A DNA stretch of 64,000 nt from Erwinia sp. HDF1-3R (GCF_039621855.1 NZ_CP155071.1:682001-746000); one strand, 5' to 3'. Positions 47,711 to 56,568 are shown, counted from the stretch's first letter. Translations and numbers: made by a program. Notes: generated by a model not told the origin, from the sequence alone.

Positions 47711-48526
47711 ATGAATGATGAAGAGGGCGTATCAATAGCCATTTCACCCGTGCAAATGGCAGCAATATTGCACAGAAAAACGGTGAGTGAAGGCGAGACC
47801 TGGAGTAATCGCCTTTGGGGCGGTCTGGGTTTAGTCGGTGGCGTAGTTGAATCATTTGGCGCTGGCGCGCTTTGCGTGGTGCCTGAGCCAACAATGCTGT
47901 CAAAAGCGGGATGCGTGGTCGTAGGGGCGCACAGCCTTGATACCATCAGGACATCTTTAAACCAGGTGATTAGCGGGCGTGAGTCGCAAACCGCGACAGC
48001 GCAACTGGCAAAGTTAGCTGCCGAACAGCTTGGAGCCGATAGCGCAACGGCATATAAAGTCGGCGTTACGGTTGACCTGCTGGTTCCGCTTGCGTTTGCC
48101 AGCGCCGCAGGTGCGGCACGAGTTGCATCGGTGTATTCAGGTCGGATTAGGCTGGCGGAGCATGAAGGCGGGGCGCTGGGGCATACAATTGCGCGTCACG
48201 TTGGTCTGACTTCAGAACAAATGATAGCTCGCCTCACTGCGCCAAGAGCACCAATTCGTGTCAGTAGCTTCTACAGTGTTAAGCAAGCCGAATTGGTAAT
48301 ATCTGAACTGATGTCAGTAAAGCGGTCACAATTAGGAAGCGCGTTAAAATACATGCGACCAGAAGCAAAACTTCCCCTTGAGCATACTTTTTCATTTCCA
48401 GTCGGAACATATATCGATAGGGGGACTACGACCCTCAGAAAGGCTTACACCGTGAGGGTGGTTGTAAGAGCCAGACAATATGGCGATAAGATTTATTATA
48501 TTCTAACCGCCTACCCGGGACCATGA
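47711..48526 (+). CDS. RNase A-like CdiA-CT-type toxin (orphan polymorphic toxin)
   Basis: The 271-residue protein has an N-terminal part (residues 1-145) with glycine- and alanine-rich hydrophobic stretches (LWGGLGLVGGVVESFGAGALCVV and LLVPLAFASAAGAARVASV). The C-terminal domain (about 147-271) matches the bacterial RNase A-like toxins found at CdiA tails: EHEGGALGHTIARHVG, IARL, and a C-terminal ILTAYPGP. His163, Arg174, Thr266 and Tyr268 fall at the spacing of the catalytic His, Arg, Thr and Tyr described for the Yersinia kristensenii CdiA toxin (from memory). It would cleave RNA in a target cell. No secretion partner (CdiB, VgrG, Rhs) is in the window. The ATG at 47711 follows AAGGGA. The next gene is its probable immunity gene. 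Confidence 0.8.
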   Translation: MNDEEGVSIAISPVQMAAILHRKTVSEGETWSNRLWGGLGLVGGVVESFGAGALCVVPEPTMLSKAGCVVVGAHSLDTIRTSLNQVISGRESQTATAQLAKLAAEQLGADSATAYKVGVTVDLLVPLAFASAAGAARVASVYSGRIRLAEHEGGALGHTIARHVGLTSEQMIARLTAPRAPIRVSSFYSVKQAELVISELMSVKRSQLGSALKYMRPEAKLPLEHTFSFPVGTYIDRGTTTLRKAYTVRVVVRARQYGDKIYYILTAYPGP

Positions 48527-48533
48527 GGAACAT

Positions 48534-48872
48534 ATGAATACCGACTCCAGTAAACCCTGCGAACTTGACACAGTAGTCATCGTTTATTTTGGTCAGGATT
48601 GCGATCTTATCGATGAGGATATGGATTTTAATAATCTCTTCAACGATTATCTCGAAACTTCCACACCCTTTAATCTACGTATGTTGTTAGCCAATTTGAC
48701 CGAAATTGAAGAGCAATCAGACGGATATGACGTCCTTTTAAACCGCTACAGAGGCGAATTCGCACCAGACCGATGGGATCTTTCCCCACAGGAATGGGTA
48801 AAGCTCATTAAGCAGAAAACCATAGAAAAACTGCATAAAGAAGGTCATTCCTCTGAGTTGTCGCACTTCTAA
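48534..48872 (+). CDS. Probable immunity protein for the RNase A-like toxin
   Basis: This 112-residue, strongly acidic protein starts 8 bases after the toxin stop, with GAGGAA as ribosome binding site. It contains many Asp and Glu in the first 60 residues (QDCDLIDEDMDFNNLFNDYLE) and a basic, helical end. The size, charge and position are typical of immunity proteins that bind a basic nuclease toxin. The C-terminal YRGEFAPDRWDLSPQEWVKLIK segment resembles small CDI immunity families. The assignment relies mainly on context; the exact family was not established. Loss of this gene would be expected to be harmful only if the toxin is active. Confidence 0.7.
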   Translation: MNTDSSKPCELDTVVIVYFGQDCDLIDEDMDFNNLFNDYLETSTPFNLRMLLANLTEIEEQSDGYDVLLNRYRGEFAPDRWDLSPQEWVKLIKQKTIEKLHKEGHSSELSHF

Positions 48873-49060
48873 AGCCATCTCATCACCCATAGCGAGCCAT
48901 GCATGCAACTGGTGCATGGTTTTGCATGCGTGGATCCCCCGTATAGATCTTTTCCAATGCCAGCTCTGGCGCAGTTCCGGTAGGTTTGCAGCCCCCCTGA
49001 ATTTAGTCTTGCCGCGTAATGGAGTTCTCTGGTTAAAATACAACCAACGGAGGCTCATCA

Positions 49061-49326
49061 TGAAGAAAGCGCGTTTCACTGAAACTCAGATCCTGCGGGT
49101 TCTGAAAGAAGTTGAAGGGGGTCGGCATGTGAAGGATGTTTGTCGCGAAAACGGTGTGTCGGTGGCCAGCTATTACAACTGGAAATCTGAATACGGCGGC
49201 ATGGAGTCCTCTGATATCAAACGAATGAAAGAGCTGGAAGAAGAGAATCGCCGATTAAAGCAGATGTACGCATCCCTGAGCTTAGATCATGAAATTCTTA
49301 AGGATGTTGTGTCAAAAAAACTTTAA
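49061..49326 (+). CDS. IS3-family transposase OrfA
   Basis: The 88-residue protein starts MKKARFTETQILRVLKEVEGG, a helix-turn-helix of the HTH_8/IS3 OrfA type (VKDVCRENGVSVASYYNWKSEYGG), and ends in a leucine-zipper-like helix (MKELEEENRRLKQMYASLSL). It provides DNA binding and multimerisation. A run of seven A (TCAAAAAAACTT) just before the stop is the expected slippery site for minus-one frameshifting into orfB. Confidence 0.88.
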
Positions 49327-50168
49327 CGGTGCCTGGCAGGCGTGAACTGGTGCATTACGTTATGACGGAACATCAGGCCAGCGAACGACGCGGGTGCCGG
49401 ATTATCGGTATCAGTCGAAGCCTGTTGCATTATTGCCCGAACACAGCACGGGACCTGCCTGTGATCGAGGCACTATAAAAACTGGCGCATCAGTATCCGG
49501 CCTATGGTTTTGGACTTAAGTTCAAAAAGTTACGCCAGGCAGGATTACTGTGGAATGCAAAACGGGTTTACCGGATCTATCGATTGTTAAAACTCAACTT
49601 TCGGCGCAAAGGACAAAAACGCTTACCGAGCAGGCATCCACAGCCGTTGGTTATTCCACGTAAAATGAACCACTGTTGGTCAGTTGATTTTATGAGTGAT
49701 GCCTTGAGCGAGGGGCGGCGATTCAGGTTATTTAACGTAGTTGATGACTTTAACCGGGAAGCACTGGCAATCGAAGTTGGCTTGAATATACCGGCTCATC
49801 GTGTTGTACGCATCCTGGAGCGATTAAGTACAGAACGAGGCTATCCGGCTTTTATCCGAAGTGATAATGGGCCAGAATTCACTGGCGCCGCCTTAGGTGA
49901 ATGGGCAGAGATGCACGGCGTGATACTCGATTTTATTCAGCCCGGTAGGCCCATGCAGAACGGATTTATTGAGCGATTTAATAAAACACTACGAACAGAA
50001 ATACTTGATATGTATCTGTTCAGAACGTTGTCAGAAGTCCGCGTGCTAACAGAAGAATGGCGTACAGAATATAACGAAGAACGCCCGCATAGCTCACTGG
50101 GTGATATACCACCTGTTATCTATGCGAGGGGAAAACTGGCCGGAGATCCTCATTGGCGATGGTACTAA
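49320..50168 (+). pseudogene. IS3-family transposase OrfB, interrupted by a stop codon
   Basis: Read in the minus-one frame from the slippery site, the sequence encodes a full IS3 OrfB integrase. It has an N-terminal HTH region, then a DDE core with NHCWSVDFMSDAL (first Asp), FIRSDNGPEFTG (second Asp) and NGFIERFNKTLRTE (Glu). A TAA codon at 49476-49478 interrupts it after VIEAL, where a Gln codon (CAA) would be expected, so a single C-to-T change explains it. The part from 49584 has its own ATG but lacks the N-terminus. The transposase is therefore most likely inactive. Confidence 0.85.
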
Positions 50169-50176
50169 AAACCGGA

Positions 50177-50490
50177 GGGACTACACACTGGGAAAATCTC
50201 AATACGTTTTACAATTATCCACCGGATATCCGCAAAGCTATTTACACCACAAACGCCATCGAATCTTTGAACAGCGTGATCCCTCAGGCGATAAAGAAAC
50301 GCAAGGTGTTCCCGACGGATGACTCGGTGCGTAAAGTCATTTATCTGGCAATCAAGGATGCTTCAAAAAAATGGAATATGCCGATCCGAAACTGGCGGCT
50401 GGCGATGAGTCGCTTTATTATCGATTTCGGTGACCGCCTGAGCGATCACCTTTAATGCGATGGCAGTTACACAGAATTATTTACAGGGTC
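50177..50490 (+). pseudogene. 3' remnant of an IS256-family transposase gene with its terminal repeat
   Basis: From about 50177 the plus frame reads THWENLNTFYNYPPDIRKAIYTTNAIESLNS and continues to FGDRLSDHL, the standard C-terminus of IS256-family (IS285/IS1414-like) transposases. The first two thirds of the gene, including the catalytic aspartates, are missing. The right terminal repeat, GGCAGTTACACAGAATTATT and TACAGGGTCC, follows and ends around 50490. The remnant abuts the IS3 element on its left and cuts the gene on the right. Confidence 0.88.
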
Positions 50491-50660
50491 CGTTTCTTTT
50501 TAAAATAGGCTCTGACTTTTTTATCTTTTTCCCATGCAGCAGGATGCATGGTTATACCACATCCCCAGCATACGTAACCTTCAGTATCAACGCTCTCAAG
50601 CAACCAAAGATCCTCTGCCTCCACAATCTCACGGGTACGTTTATCACGTGCAGATTCCAT
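50481..50660 (-). pseudogene. Truncated CxxC-containing protein (DUF7828-like) cut by the IS256 end
   Basis: The minus-strand frame starts MESARDKRTREIVEAEDLWLL, with a strong AAGGAG ribosome binding site, and contains a zinc-ribbon-like VCWGCGITMHPAAW. After about 57 codons it runs into the IS256 terminal repeat and stops at a TAA formed by that repeat. Longer proteins with this start are found on integrative elements and plasmids in enterics (DUF7828-like; from memory). It starts 42 bases downstream of the large NTPase gene, so it was probably part of the same operon. Its loss may have removed a partner protein of the NTPase. Confidence 0.6.
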
Positions 50661-50702
50661 TACTTTCTCCTTATCGCAGAACGTTTGTATAGCTTTTAGC
50701 CT

Positions 50703-53700
50703 TTATTCAAACCGCTGTTCCCTTTCACTATCTTCCCGTTGTTCGCGTTCTTTTTGGCGCTCCACCCACTGTATCATTTTTTCGCAAACTACTTTGGTAG
50801 CCTCGGCAATATCAGTGCGTTCGTGTTTAATCAATGTATTTAGAGTCCTTGATCTAGCTTGCATTATGTTCGCAAGGCTACCAGTCCAGGATGATGGAGT
50901 AATGCGCTCAGCAAAAGACTCCAGAACAGCTAGTGGCTCAGGGGACGCCTCTAGAAGTTTTAAAGCCGTTTCGTGTATGGTCAGTGCGCTCTGCTCAACA
51001 TTTTTTGACCAAAGATTGACTCCACCAGCTACAACGGGCCAGACAAAGGGATCATTTCTGGCGTGGCACCATGCAATTAGAACGCTTGTATTTATCTTTG
51101 CTAGGGGATAGGTACGTAAGCCACCACGTCCAATAAAGAATTGTCTTCTTTGCCGCTGTTCCTCAGTACCTTCAAAAATGCGATTGAGAAATGCTTCTGA
51201 CATCGATGCAGCAGTTGTAGCTATAGTTTTATGAAATCCAGACACATATCCATAATGTTCATCAATGACGCTGAATATTGTGTCCAACCACTCTATTTTT
51301 TTCGCTTCATTACCATCGAAACGCAACGCAGCATCGATAACTTGTTCCATGTGATAATCAATTGTCCCCCCTTGGTCTCTGTCGCTGTTTTGAATCCTCT
51401 GGATGGCTGCAGCGAGACCGATTAATCGAAAGTCTGCACCAAGCGTATCTGTAGATTCATCTTTACCATGAAGCTTCATGGATAGTGCATCCAAAATAAC
51501 ATCGTCGCCGCTAACTTTATTTAGGAGGCGCTTAGCAAGATCAAGTAAACGGACTCTCGGTAAATTGGCGTATTGGTCTCGCCAGAGAATTGGCTCATAC
51601 ATGAAAAGGGGAATGTCTGGATCATCCAAATGCTTCATGCAGCGATCCAAATCAGTTACCGTAAATGTCCCCCAAGGATGCAAGCCAACCAATACCTGTC
51701 GAAGTTCAGGATGCTGCGCACATTGGTCGAGAAACTTCTGTGCTAATGATGGATCGACAGAGTCAACTTCTCCGATGAACCCCCCAATAACTCCAAAGTC
51801 TTTGTTAGCATCTGGCTGTTTTTCAATTTGTTCAACAAGTCGCTGCCAGCCAATACGTAGATCATGTGCCCCTCGAGCAAGTCCTCGACCAAAGACAGCA
51901 CGATAAGGCATTCCACCGATGGAGAACAGATCTGCTCCTAACTCCTCAAGTACATGATTTGATAAGGCAAAGTTTTGTCCCAATTGAAGTGCTTTAGCTT
52001 CAAGTCGTTTTCCGGCTGCGGTATATTTATCGGAGTCCTCATGATCAAAATCCGCATCCAGTGCCCAATAATCATGATTTGTACTCAACACGTATGTCTT
52101 TATTGTTGGAATTAACGCAATGGGCTCCAACTCCTTCTCTAAGGCAGCAAGATTATCCGGCAACGGCTCAACATCATCTCCATTGCTACGCTTGGTATAG
52201 TCAAAATAGACCGTTGAACGAACGGCTTTCCAACCTTCCCCCCAAGGACTTAAAGCATTTAAGGTACGGGCAGCATCGACGAGTTTGTCTCGCATTGCTT
52301 CTTGAAACCAAATTCCCCTGAATTTGTCAGCTAGGATTGATCTTGCACGCCTTTCAAGCTCAGGATCTCCGGATGCCGCTAATTGGATAATGACGTCAAT
52401 AAAGGCGCTGCGCCATTCGACAAGTTCATCATAGTTGGGTTCGTATCCATAGTCTCTTGGTCGAGCTCCAAACTCACCAACTCCAAACCCTGACCACGGT
52501 GGGCCATCTAGGGCAGTTGACAGCATCTTGAAGCCCAAAGATCTACGCGTAATAATACTTGATGCAATACATTCGTTCATTAAAGCAATACGCTGGCTTA
52601 GGGATGCATGAGTACCAGACAGATACGCCTGGAAAAACCGTGGGACCATGTTTCGAGCAGAATCCAGGTTATTATTATCGGCTTCGTCCTCTGCCATTTG
52701 AATAAGAAGCCTGGCGCATCGTTCAAAGGCGTTCGGTTCGTATGCCATCATTTGTAAAAGACGCAGAATACTTCGTCGCTGCGGATTGCAGCCCGTTTCC
52801 ATACCTTTGAAATCAGATGATGAGAGTACGGCCTCAATTCTGTTGAGCAATGCTTCAGGTGCCACCGGTCCGATATACCCAAGTATTCGTAACGAAATAT
52901 CATTTAACTCGGCTATTCTTCCTAACATCCCTTTAGGCTGAAGCCAGGCTTCTACAATTTCTTTCGCAACAGGATGGTCATGCAACAACCCCAAGCGATG
53001 CGAAAAAGACATTAATAAACGCTCACAATCGGGAGCTTCAAAAGTCGCCTTAAGTTGATGAACGGGAATACTGTCGAGTGCGGATGCTGCCAATCTGTTA
53101 GCAATGGCATGAGGTAAGATAGCTCTCCAGTGAGATCTTTTCTGGACGATATGACGTTCCATCAGCTTCGTAACGGCTTTAAATAACTGGGTTCTGGAAT
53201 ACCCAAAGAGCGCCCCTAATATTTCCAGTTCATCGGTAGCAGCATCTGGACTAGATACCGAGAATGAATACACCAGTGACAATATTTCAGCTTGCTCCCG
53301 TAAATTACCATCAGGATGATTACGCTGTTCAAACAAGCGATTAAACAACTGCGCATCAGAAAGTAGAGCCAAACTCTCGCCTTCCTCCCCTCTCTCAGCT
53401 ATAGCCAAAGCAACTCTTGCATTCCCATCTGCAAACTCAGCAATACGACGGGCATTATTGTGACCAATAGAAGGGAAGCGACGGATAAGAAGTTGCTCTG
53501 CCACCTCTGGACCATCTGTCTCAATAAGGATGACCTCAGTTGTCTGTGGTTTGTCATCCCTTATGTCGTACTCGATTGTGATGAGGCTTACTTCTTTTCC
53601 TGCGGCTGATACCTTGCTGGCAAGCGAAGCATGGAGTTCTGATGGACAATTATCAAGGATCATAATTGCTCGTCGGTCCTCAGCGATCAGCTTATCAAGC

Positions 53701-54554
53701 ATTGCTGTAGCCGACGGTTCTGGCTCAGAGCCAGTATCAACATAAATAGCTACTGTCCGGTCAAGCGCATCTGTTCCAACAGTTTCATCAAAGAGCGCCT
53801 GAACGATCCGAGTCTTCCCGACACCAGATAATCCTGTAATACGAACCGCCTTATTCGTCGAACGGATAAGTTCTCTCATTGGGCTAATTGCTTCATCAAT
53901 TTTGAGTTTTTGCCCCTTTCCCGACGGTAAAGTAATGGTTACACCTGGGGCTGAGATTAAAGTGTCTGTAACACCTTGTGGCGGATTGCTCCAAGCTCCG
54001 TAGGGTTGCCAGCCGGAATACCCTTGCCCAAGCTTCCCTTTTACCCACAGCATGACTGATGGATGTTGGCGCAGCCATTGAATGAGTTTGGAACGGTCGT
54101 AGAACTCAACATGAAGATTGCTTTTGTTAGGATCATCTTTTACTGCATCCCTCATCGCATTAAGACGATCTCTCTTTCCAGACGGAGAGCAATCATCCCC
54201 CAAGCTGACAATGATGTAGCTGCCTTGCTTTCTGGCTTGTTCAGAGATTATCGATGAAAGCTCTCTGCCGGTGCCCATTTCCTTCTCGATTGCAGCCTTT
54301 GGCATCTTATGTTTCTTTGCCTGAAACACCGTATCAGGTCTTACAAGAAAACCAGCTTTCAGTTGATCAACTGGAACCTGAACATGGATATCAACTCCTC
54401 CGTCAGGAGCTGTGATTGACCCCGACCAATTTACACACGCTGGGCTAAGACCATGCATTGCCACTTCAGCTTCCGCAAGCCGGGCAATCAGCTCTTCTAG
54501 CTGAGAATCGGAGAGCCGAAGTAATTCGTCCTTTTCAATGTCAAAGATTGCCAC
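50703..54554 (-). CDS. Large STAND-like NTPase with putative N-terminal PD-(D/E)XK nuclease domain (candidate antiphage protein)
   Basis: This 1283-residue protein begins with a domain of about 170 residues in which a helix with Glu20/Glu21, DGGVDIHV (Asp55) and VFQAKKHK (Gln78, Lys80) give the D...QxK pattern of Mrr-like restriction nucleases; it ends in FYDRSKLIQWLRQHP. A P-loop, ITGLSGVGKT (about 239-248), and a Walker B, AIMILDN (about 296-302), follow, as in STAND NTPases. The remaining 900 or so residues have no membrane segment and read as a long helical region, such as a repeat sensor. This resembles Avs-type defence proteins, where a nuclease effector is activated by a sensed phage protein. 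The gene is AT-richer than the core genome and is flanked by IS elements. The function is inferred. Confidence 0.72.
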   Translation of the reverse strand: MAIFDIEKDELLRLSDSQLEELIARLAEAEVAMHGLSPACVNWSGSITAPDGGVDIHVQVPVDQLKAGFLVRPDTVFQAKKHKMPKAAIEKEMGTGRELSSIISEQARKQGSYIIVSLGDDCSPSGKRDRLNAMRDAVKDDPNKSNLHVEFYDRSKLIQWLRQHPSVMLWVKGKLGQGYSGWQPYGAWSNPPQGVTDTLISAPGVTITLPSGKGQKLKIDEAISPMRELIRSTNKAVRITGLSGVGKTRIVQALFDETVGTDALDRTVAIYVDTGSEPEPSATAMLDKLIAEDRRAIMILDNCPSELHASLASKVSAAGKEVSLITIEYDIRDDKPQTTEVILIETDGPEVAEQLLIRRFPSIGHNNARRIAEFADGNARVALAIAERGEEGESLALLSDAQLFNRLFEQRNHPDGNLREQAEILSLVYSFSVSSPDAATDELEILGALFGYSRTQLFKAVTKLMERHIVQKRSHWRAILPHAIANRLAASALDSIPVHQLKATFEAPDCERLLMSFSHRLGLLHDHPVAKEIVEAWLQPKGMLGRIAELNDISLRILGYIGPVAPEALLNRIEAVLSSSDFKGMETGCNPQRRSILRLLQMMAYEPNAFERCARLLIQMAEDEADNNNLDSARNMVPRFFQAYLSGTHASLSQRIALMNECIASSIITRRSLGFKMLSTALDGPPWSGFGVGEFGARPRDYGYEPNYDELVEWRSAFIDVIIQLAASGDPELERRARSILADKFRGIWFQEAMRDKLVDAARTLNALSPWGEGWKAVRSTVYFDYTKRSNGDDVEPLPDNLAALEKELEPIALIPTIKTYVLSTNHDYWALDADFDHEDSDKYTAAGKRLEAKALQLGQNFALSNHVLEELGADLFSIGGMPYRAVFGRGLARGAHDLRIGWQRLVEQIEKQPDANKDFGVIGGFIGEVDSVDPSLAQKFLDQCAQHPELRQVLVGLHPWGTFTVTDLDRCMKHLDDPDIPLFMYEPILWRDQYANLPRVRLLDLAKRLLNKVSGDDVILDALSMKLHGKDESTDTLGADFRLIGLAAAIQRIQNSDRDQGGTIDYHMEQVIDAALRFDGNEAKKIEWLDTIFSVIDEHYGYVSGFHKTIATTAASMSEAFLNRIFEGTEEQRQRRQFFIGRGGLRTYPLAKINTSVLIAWCHARNDPFVWPVVAGGVNLWSKNVEQSALTIHETALKLLEASPEPLAVLESFAERITPSSWTGSLANIMQARSRTLNTLIKHERTDIAEATKVVCEKMIQWVERQKEREQREDSEREQRFE

Positions 54555-54748
54555 GCCTTCACCTTAGTAAAAAATTTCTATCATGGTTCTTACACTATGG
54601 GCACTGATTCGTCCGCCCCGCACTCTTTAGAGCAAGCAAGCTCTGTTTAAGTTTTTTTGCTTTACCAGGACGGAATCTGGCCAATAAATGAACCTGCCCC
54701 AATGTTTGTGCATAAGGGCACTTATCGAACTCGATAATTTCGCCCCTG
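54555..54748. other. Upstream region of the NTPase gene
   Basis: It must hold the promoter of the large gene. A weak AT-rich stretch lies near 54565-54595. I see no gene; a minus-strand frame (54627-54872) spans the IS boundary and is not real. Confidence 0.45.
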
Positions 54749-54847
54749 TGACCTGCCCCCAGGATTTGATACAAATGTCAGTTAGTAATGTCGGTTGGTT
54801 GACCCGCTCCCCGTATGTGATCCATTCATAATCAGGAATAACCGGCT

Positions 54848-55657
54848 TCATGTTGGTTGCGTATTCTGGCAACCGGCAGATTTTTCGGCAAATTCAGAGG
54901 GAGTCATCCAGCCCAGTGCAGAATGGGGACGACTCTGGTTATAGTGTATGCGCCAGGCCTCGATTTTGCACCGTGCATCCTCCAGAGACATGAACCAGTT
55001 CTCGTTCAGGCATTCCTGCCGCAACCTGCCGTTGAAGGACTCGACCGTGGCGTTGTCCGTCGGTGTTCCCGGCCGTGAGAAGTCGATCCTAATACCTCTT
55101 TCATACACCCACCTATCCAGCATTTTTCCTGCAAATTCAGATCCATTATCGGTTTTCAGCAACTGCGGTAAGGGACGCCTGAGCGCTATGCTGTTCAGCA
55201 TTTCTGCCACTTCTGTTGAACGCAGATTCTGCCCTACGCAGATCCCCAGGCATTCGCGGGTGTAAAGGTCGATAACCGTCAGCAGGCGCAGTCGTCGCCC
55301 GTTAAACAGCGCGTCCGAGACAAAATCCATGCCCCAGACGTGATTCGGATACAGACCCTGAGGCTGCGGTTGTCGGCGCTGGGCCGATTTATTGCGGCGT
55401 GGCCGTTTGAGGCGCAGCGACAGACCCTGCTCACAGTAGAGGCGGTAGATTCTTTTGTGATTATCGCGCCAGCCTTCCCGCCTGAGCATCACGTGTACCC
55501 GGCGGTACCCGTAATGAACCCGGGTTTCGGTTATCTCACGGATGCGTAGCCGCAGTGCGCTGTCGTCGGCGGCCACAGAACGATATCGAAACGAGCTGCG
55601 GCTGACCCGCAGCGCAAAACAGACCTGTCTCTCACTGGCACCGTAGCGGGCTTGCAA
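54848..55657 (-). CDS. IS3-family transposase OrfB (integrase core)
   Basis: The 269-residue frame contains the DDE core: NHVWGMDFVSDALFNG (first Asp), LLKTDNGSEFAGKML (second Asp), and NATVESFNGRLRQECL (Glu). It starts in the ORF at MQARYGASERQ, but the frame is open further upstream to a slippery site in orfA, so the real product is most likely an OrfAB fusion made by minus-one frameshifting. No stop or frameshift mutation is seen, so the element could be active. Confidence 0.88.
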   Translation of the reverse strand: MQARYGASERQVCFALRVSRSSFRYRSVAADDSALRLRIREITETRVHYGYRRVHVMLRREGWRDNHKRIYRLYCEQGLSLRLKRPRRNKSAQRRQPQPQGLYPNHVWGMDFVSDALFNGRRLRLLTVIDLYTRECLGICVGQNLRSTEVAEMLNSIALRRPLPQLLKTDNGSEFAGKMLDRWVYERGIRIDFSRPGTPTDNATVESFNGRLRQECLNENWFMSLEDARCKIEAWRIHYNQSRPHSALGWMTPSEFAEKSAGCQNTQPT

Positions 55658-55689
55658 ATCCCTGACCCATTCGCGCAGGCGTGCCAGCG

Positions 55690-55962
55690 TCAGCTCTTTT
55701 TTGCCAGCACGTCCTGCAGCATCGCCTTGTCGAGGCTCAGATCGGCAACCAGCCTCTTCAGCCGCAGATTTTCCTCTTCCAGTTGCCGCATATGCTTCAG
55801 CTCCGAAGGAGAAATGCCGCCGTATTTTTTACGCCACGTATAGAAAGTGGCATCCGAAATGCCCAGCTTGCGACAGACGTCCGGCACTGACGTACCCAGT
55901 TCAGCCTGCTTGAGGGCAAAAACAATCTGCTCTTCGGTGAATCGTGACTTTTTCATCGGCAC
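55690..55962 (-). CDS. IS3-family transposase OrfA
   Basis: The 90-residue protein MPMKKSRFTEEQIVFALKQAE has an OrfA helix-turn-helix (VPDVCRKLGISDATFYTWRKKYGG) and a C-terminal leucine zipper (MRQLEEENLRLKRLVADLSL). It ends DVLAKKS, where an AAAAAAG slippery heptamer allows slippage into orfB. Different from the OrfA at 49061, so the two IS elements are of different kinds. Confidence 0.9.
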   Translation of the reverse strand: MPMKKSRFTEEQIVFALKQAELGTSVPDVCRKLGISDATFYTWRKKYGGISPSELKHMRQLEEENLRLKRLVADLSLDKAMLQDVLAKKS

Positions 55963-56106
55963 ATCCTCCGTTCAGGGGAGTGTTTATCATGCCGGAATTC
56001 TGTTTCTGAATGGAGCAGGATTTTGGGTCAGGGTCAACCTGAGTAATGACCCCATCTTAAGTCAAGACAGACGCAGGAATGAAATAAGAATCAGGAGCCT
56101 GAGTAA

Positions 56107-56568
56107 ATGATAAAGTATAGTTTTCTTTATATTATTGGTGCAGTGCTGTCAGTTTATGCCATGAATACTTACGCTAATTTTGATTCTGCCAGTATTGTCG
56201 AAAATAAGGACATTGAAGCCTGTTCGGAAAAGAGTGGTGATAATAATAGTGAATGCCTGAGTTCAGTAAGTAAATTGACAGAAAAAAAAGTAAACACAGC
56301 TTATCAGGATAAATTAAAAGAAATATCAAATTATGATTACAGGCAATGGTGGATGGGAGATAAAGCACAGCGGGAAGAAATGAAGAAAGCTTTCATCAGC
56401 AGTCAGGATCTATGGTTGAAGTATCGACAGGACTACTGTAAAGCAGCCAGTGCCGGAGCAGAAGGCAGCGATGGTTATGGAGCAATTGCGTTGAGTTGCC
56501 AGATTAACATGGGAATAAGGCGTATAGAGGAAATCAGGATGGTGCATCCCGATCTCTCTGAAGGTTGA
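56107..56568 (+). CDS. LprI-like (DUF1311) exported protein
   Basis: The 153-residue protein has a signal peptide (MIKYSFLYIIGAVLSVYAMNTYA) and a mature part with four cysteines and the DUF1311/LprI pattern: CSEKSGDNNSECLSSVSKLTEKKVNTAYQ early, SSQDLWLKYRQDYCKAAS late. LprI of Mycobacterium and several related proteins inhibit lysozyme; others serve as immunity proteins against T6SS-delivered cell-wall enzymes. The gene is AT-rich and isolated between an IS and the tRNA gene, so it is likely acquired. Ribosome binding site AGGAG precedes the ATG. The specific function is unknown. Confidence 0.75.
   Translation: MIKYSFLYIIGAVLSVYAMNTYANFDSASIVENKDIEACSEKSGDNNSECLSSVSKLTEKKVNTAYQDKLKEISNYDYRQWWMGDKAQREEMKKAFISSQDLWLKYRQDYCKAASAGAEGSDGYGAIALSCQINMGIRRIEEIRMVHPDLSEG

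Larger units (their letters stand above)
48960..50175 (+). mobile_element. IS3-family insertion sequence, probably inactive
   Basis: orfA (49061-49326) is intact; orfB reaches 50168 but carries an in-frame TAA at 49476-49478. The exact ends were not found: no clear matching inverted repeats could be set by eye. Its right part runs directly into an IS256-family remnant, so the element may have inserted into, or been cut together with, that element. Confidence 0.75.
54749..56037 (-). mobile_element. IS3-family (IS407-like group) insertion sequence
   Basis: The left end begins TGACCTGCCCCC at 54749. The right end reads (complement) TGACCCTGACCCAAAATCC at about 56036, a partly matching pair. orfA (55690-55962) and orfB (54848-55657, extended upstream by frameshift) are intact. 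Flanking bases CCTG occur on both sides (54745-54748, 56038-56041), which would fit a 4-bp target duplication if the right end is at 56037; this is tentative. Confidence 0.75.

Noticed and set aside
54627..54872. 81-codon minus-strand frame upstream of the NTPase
   Set aside because: It crosses the boundary of the IS element and cannot be a native gene.
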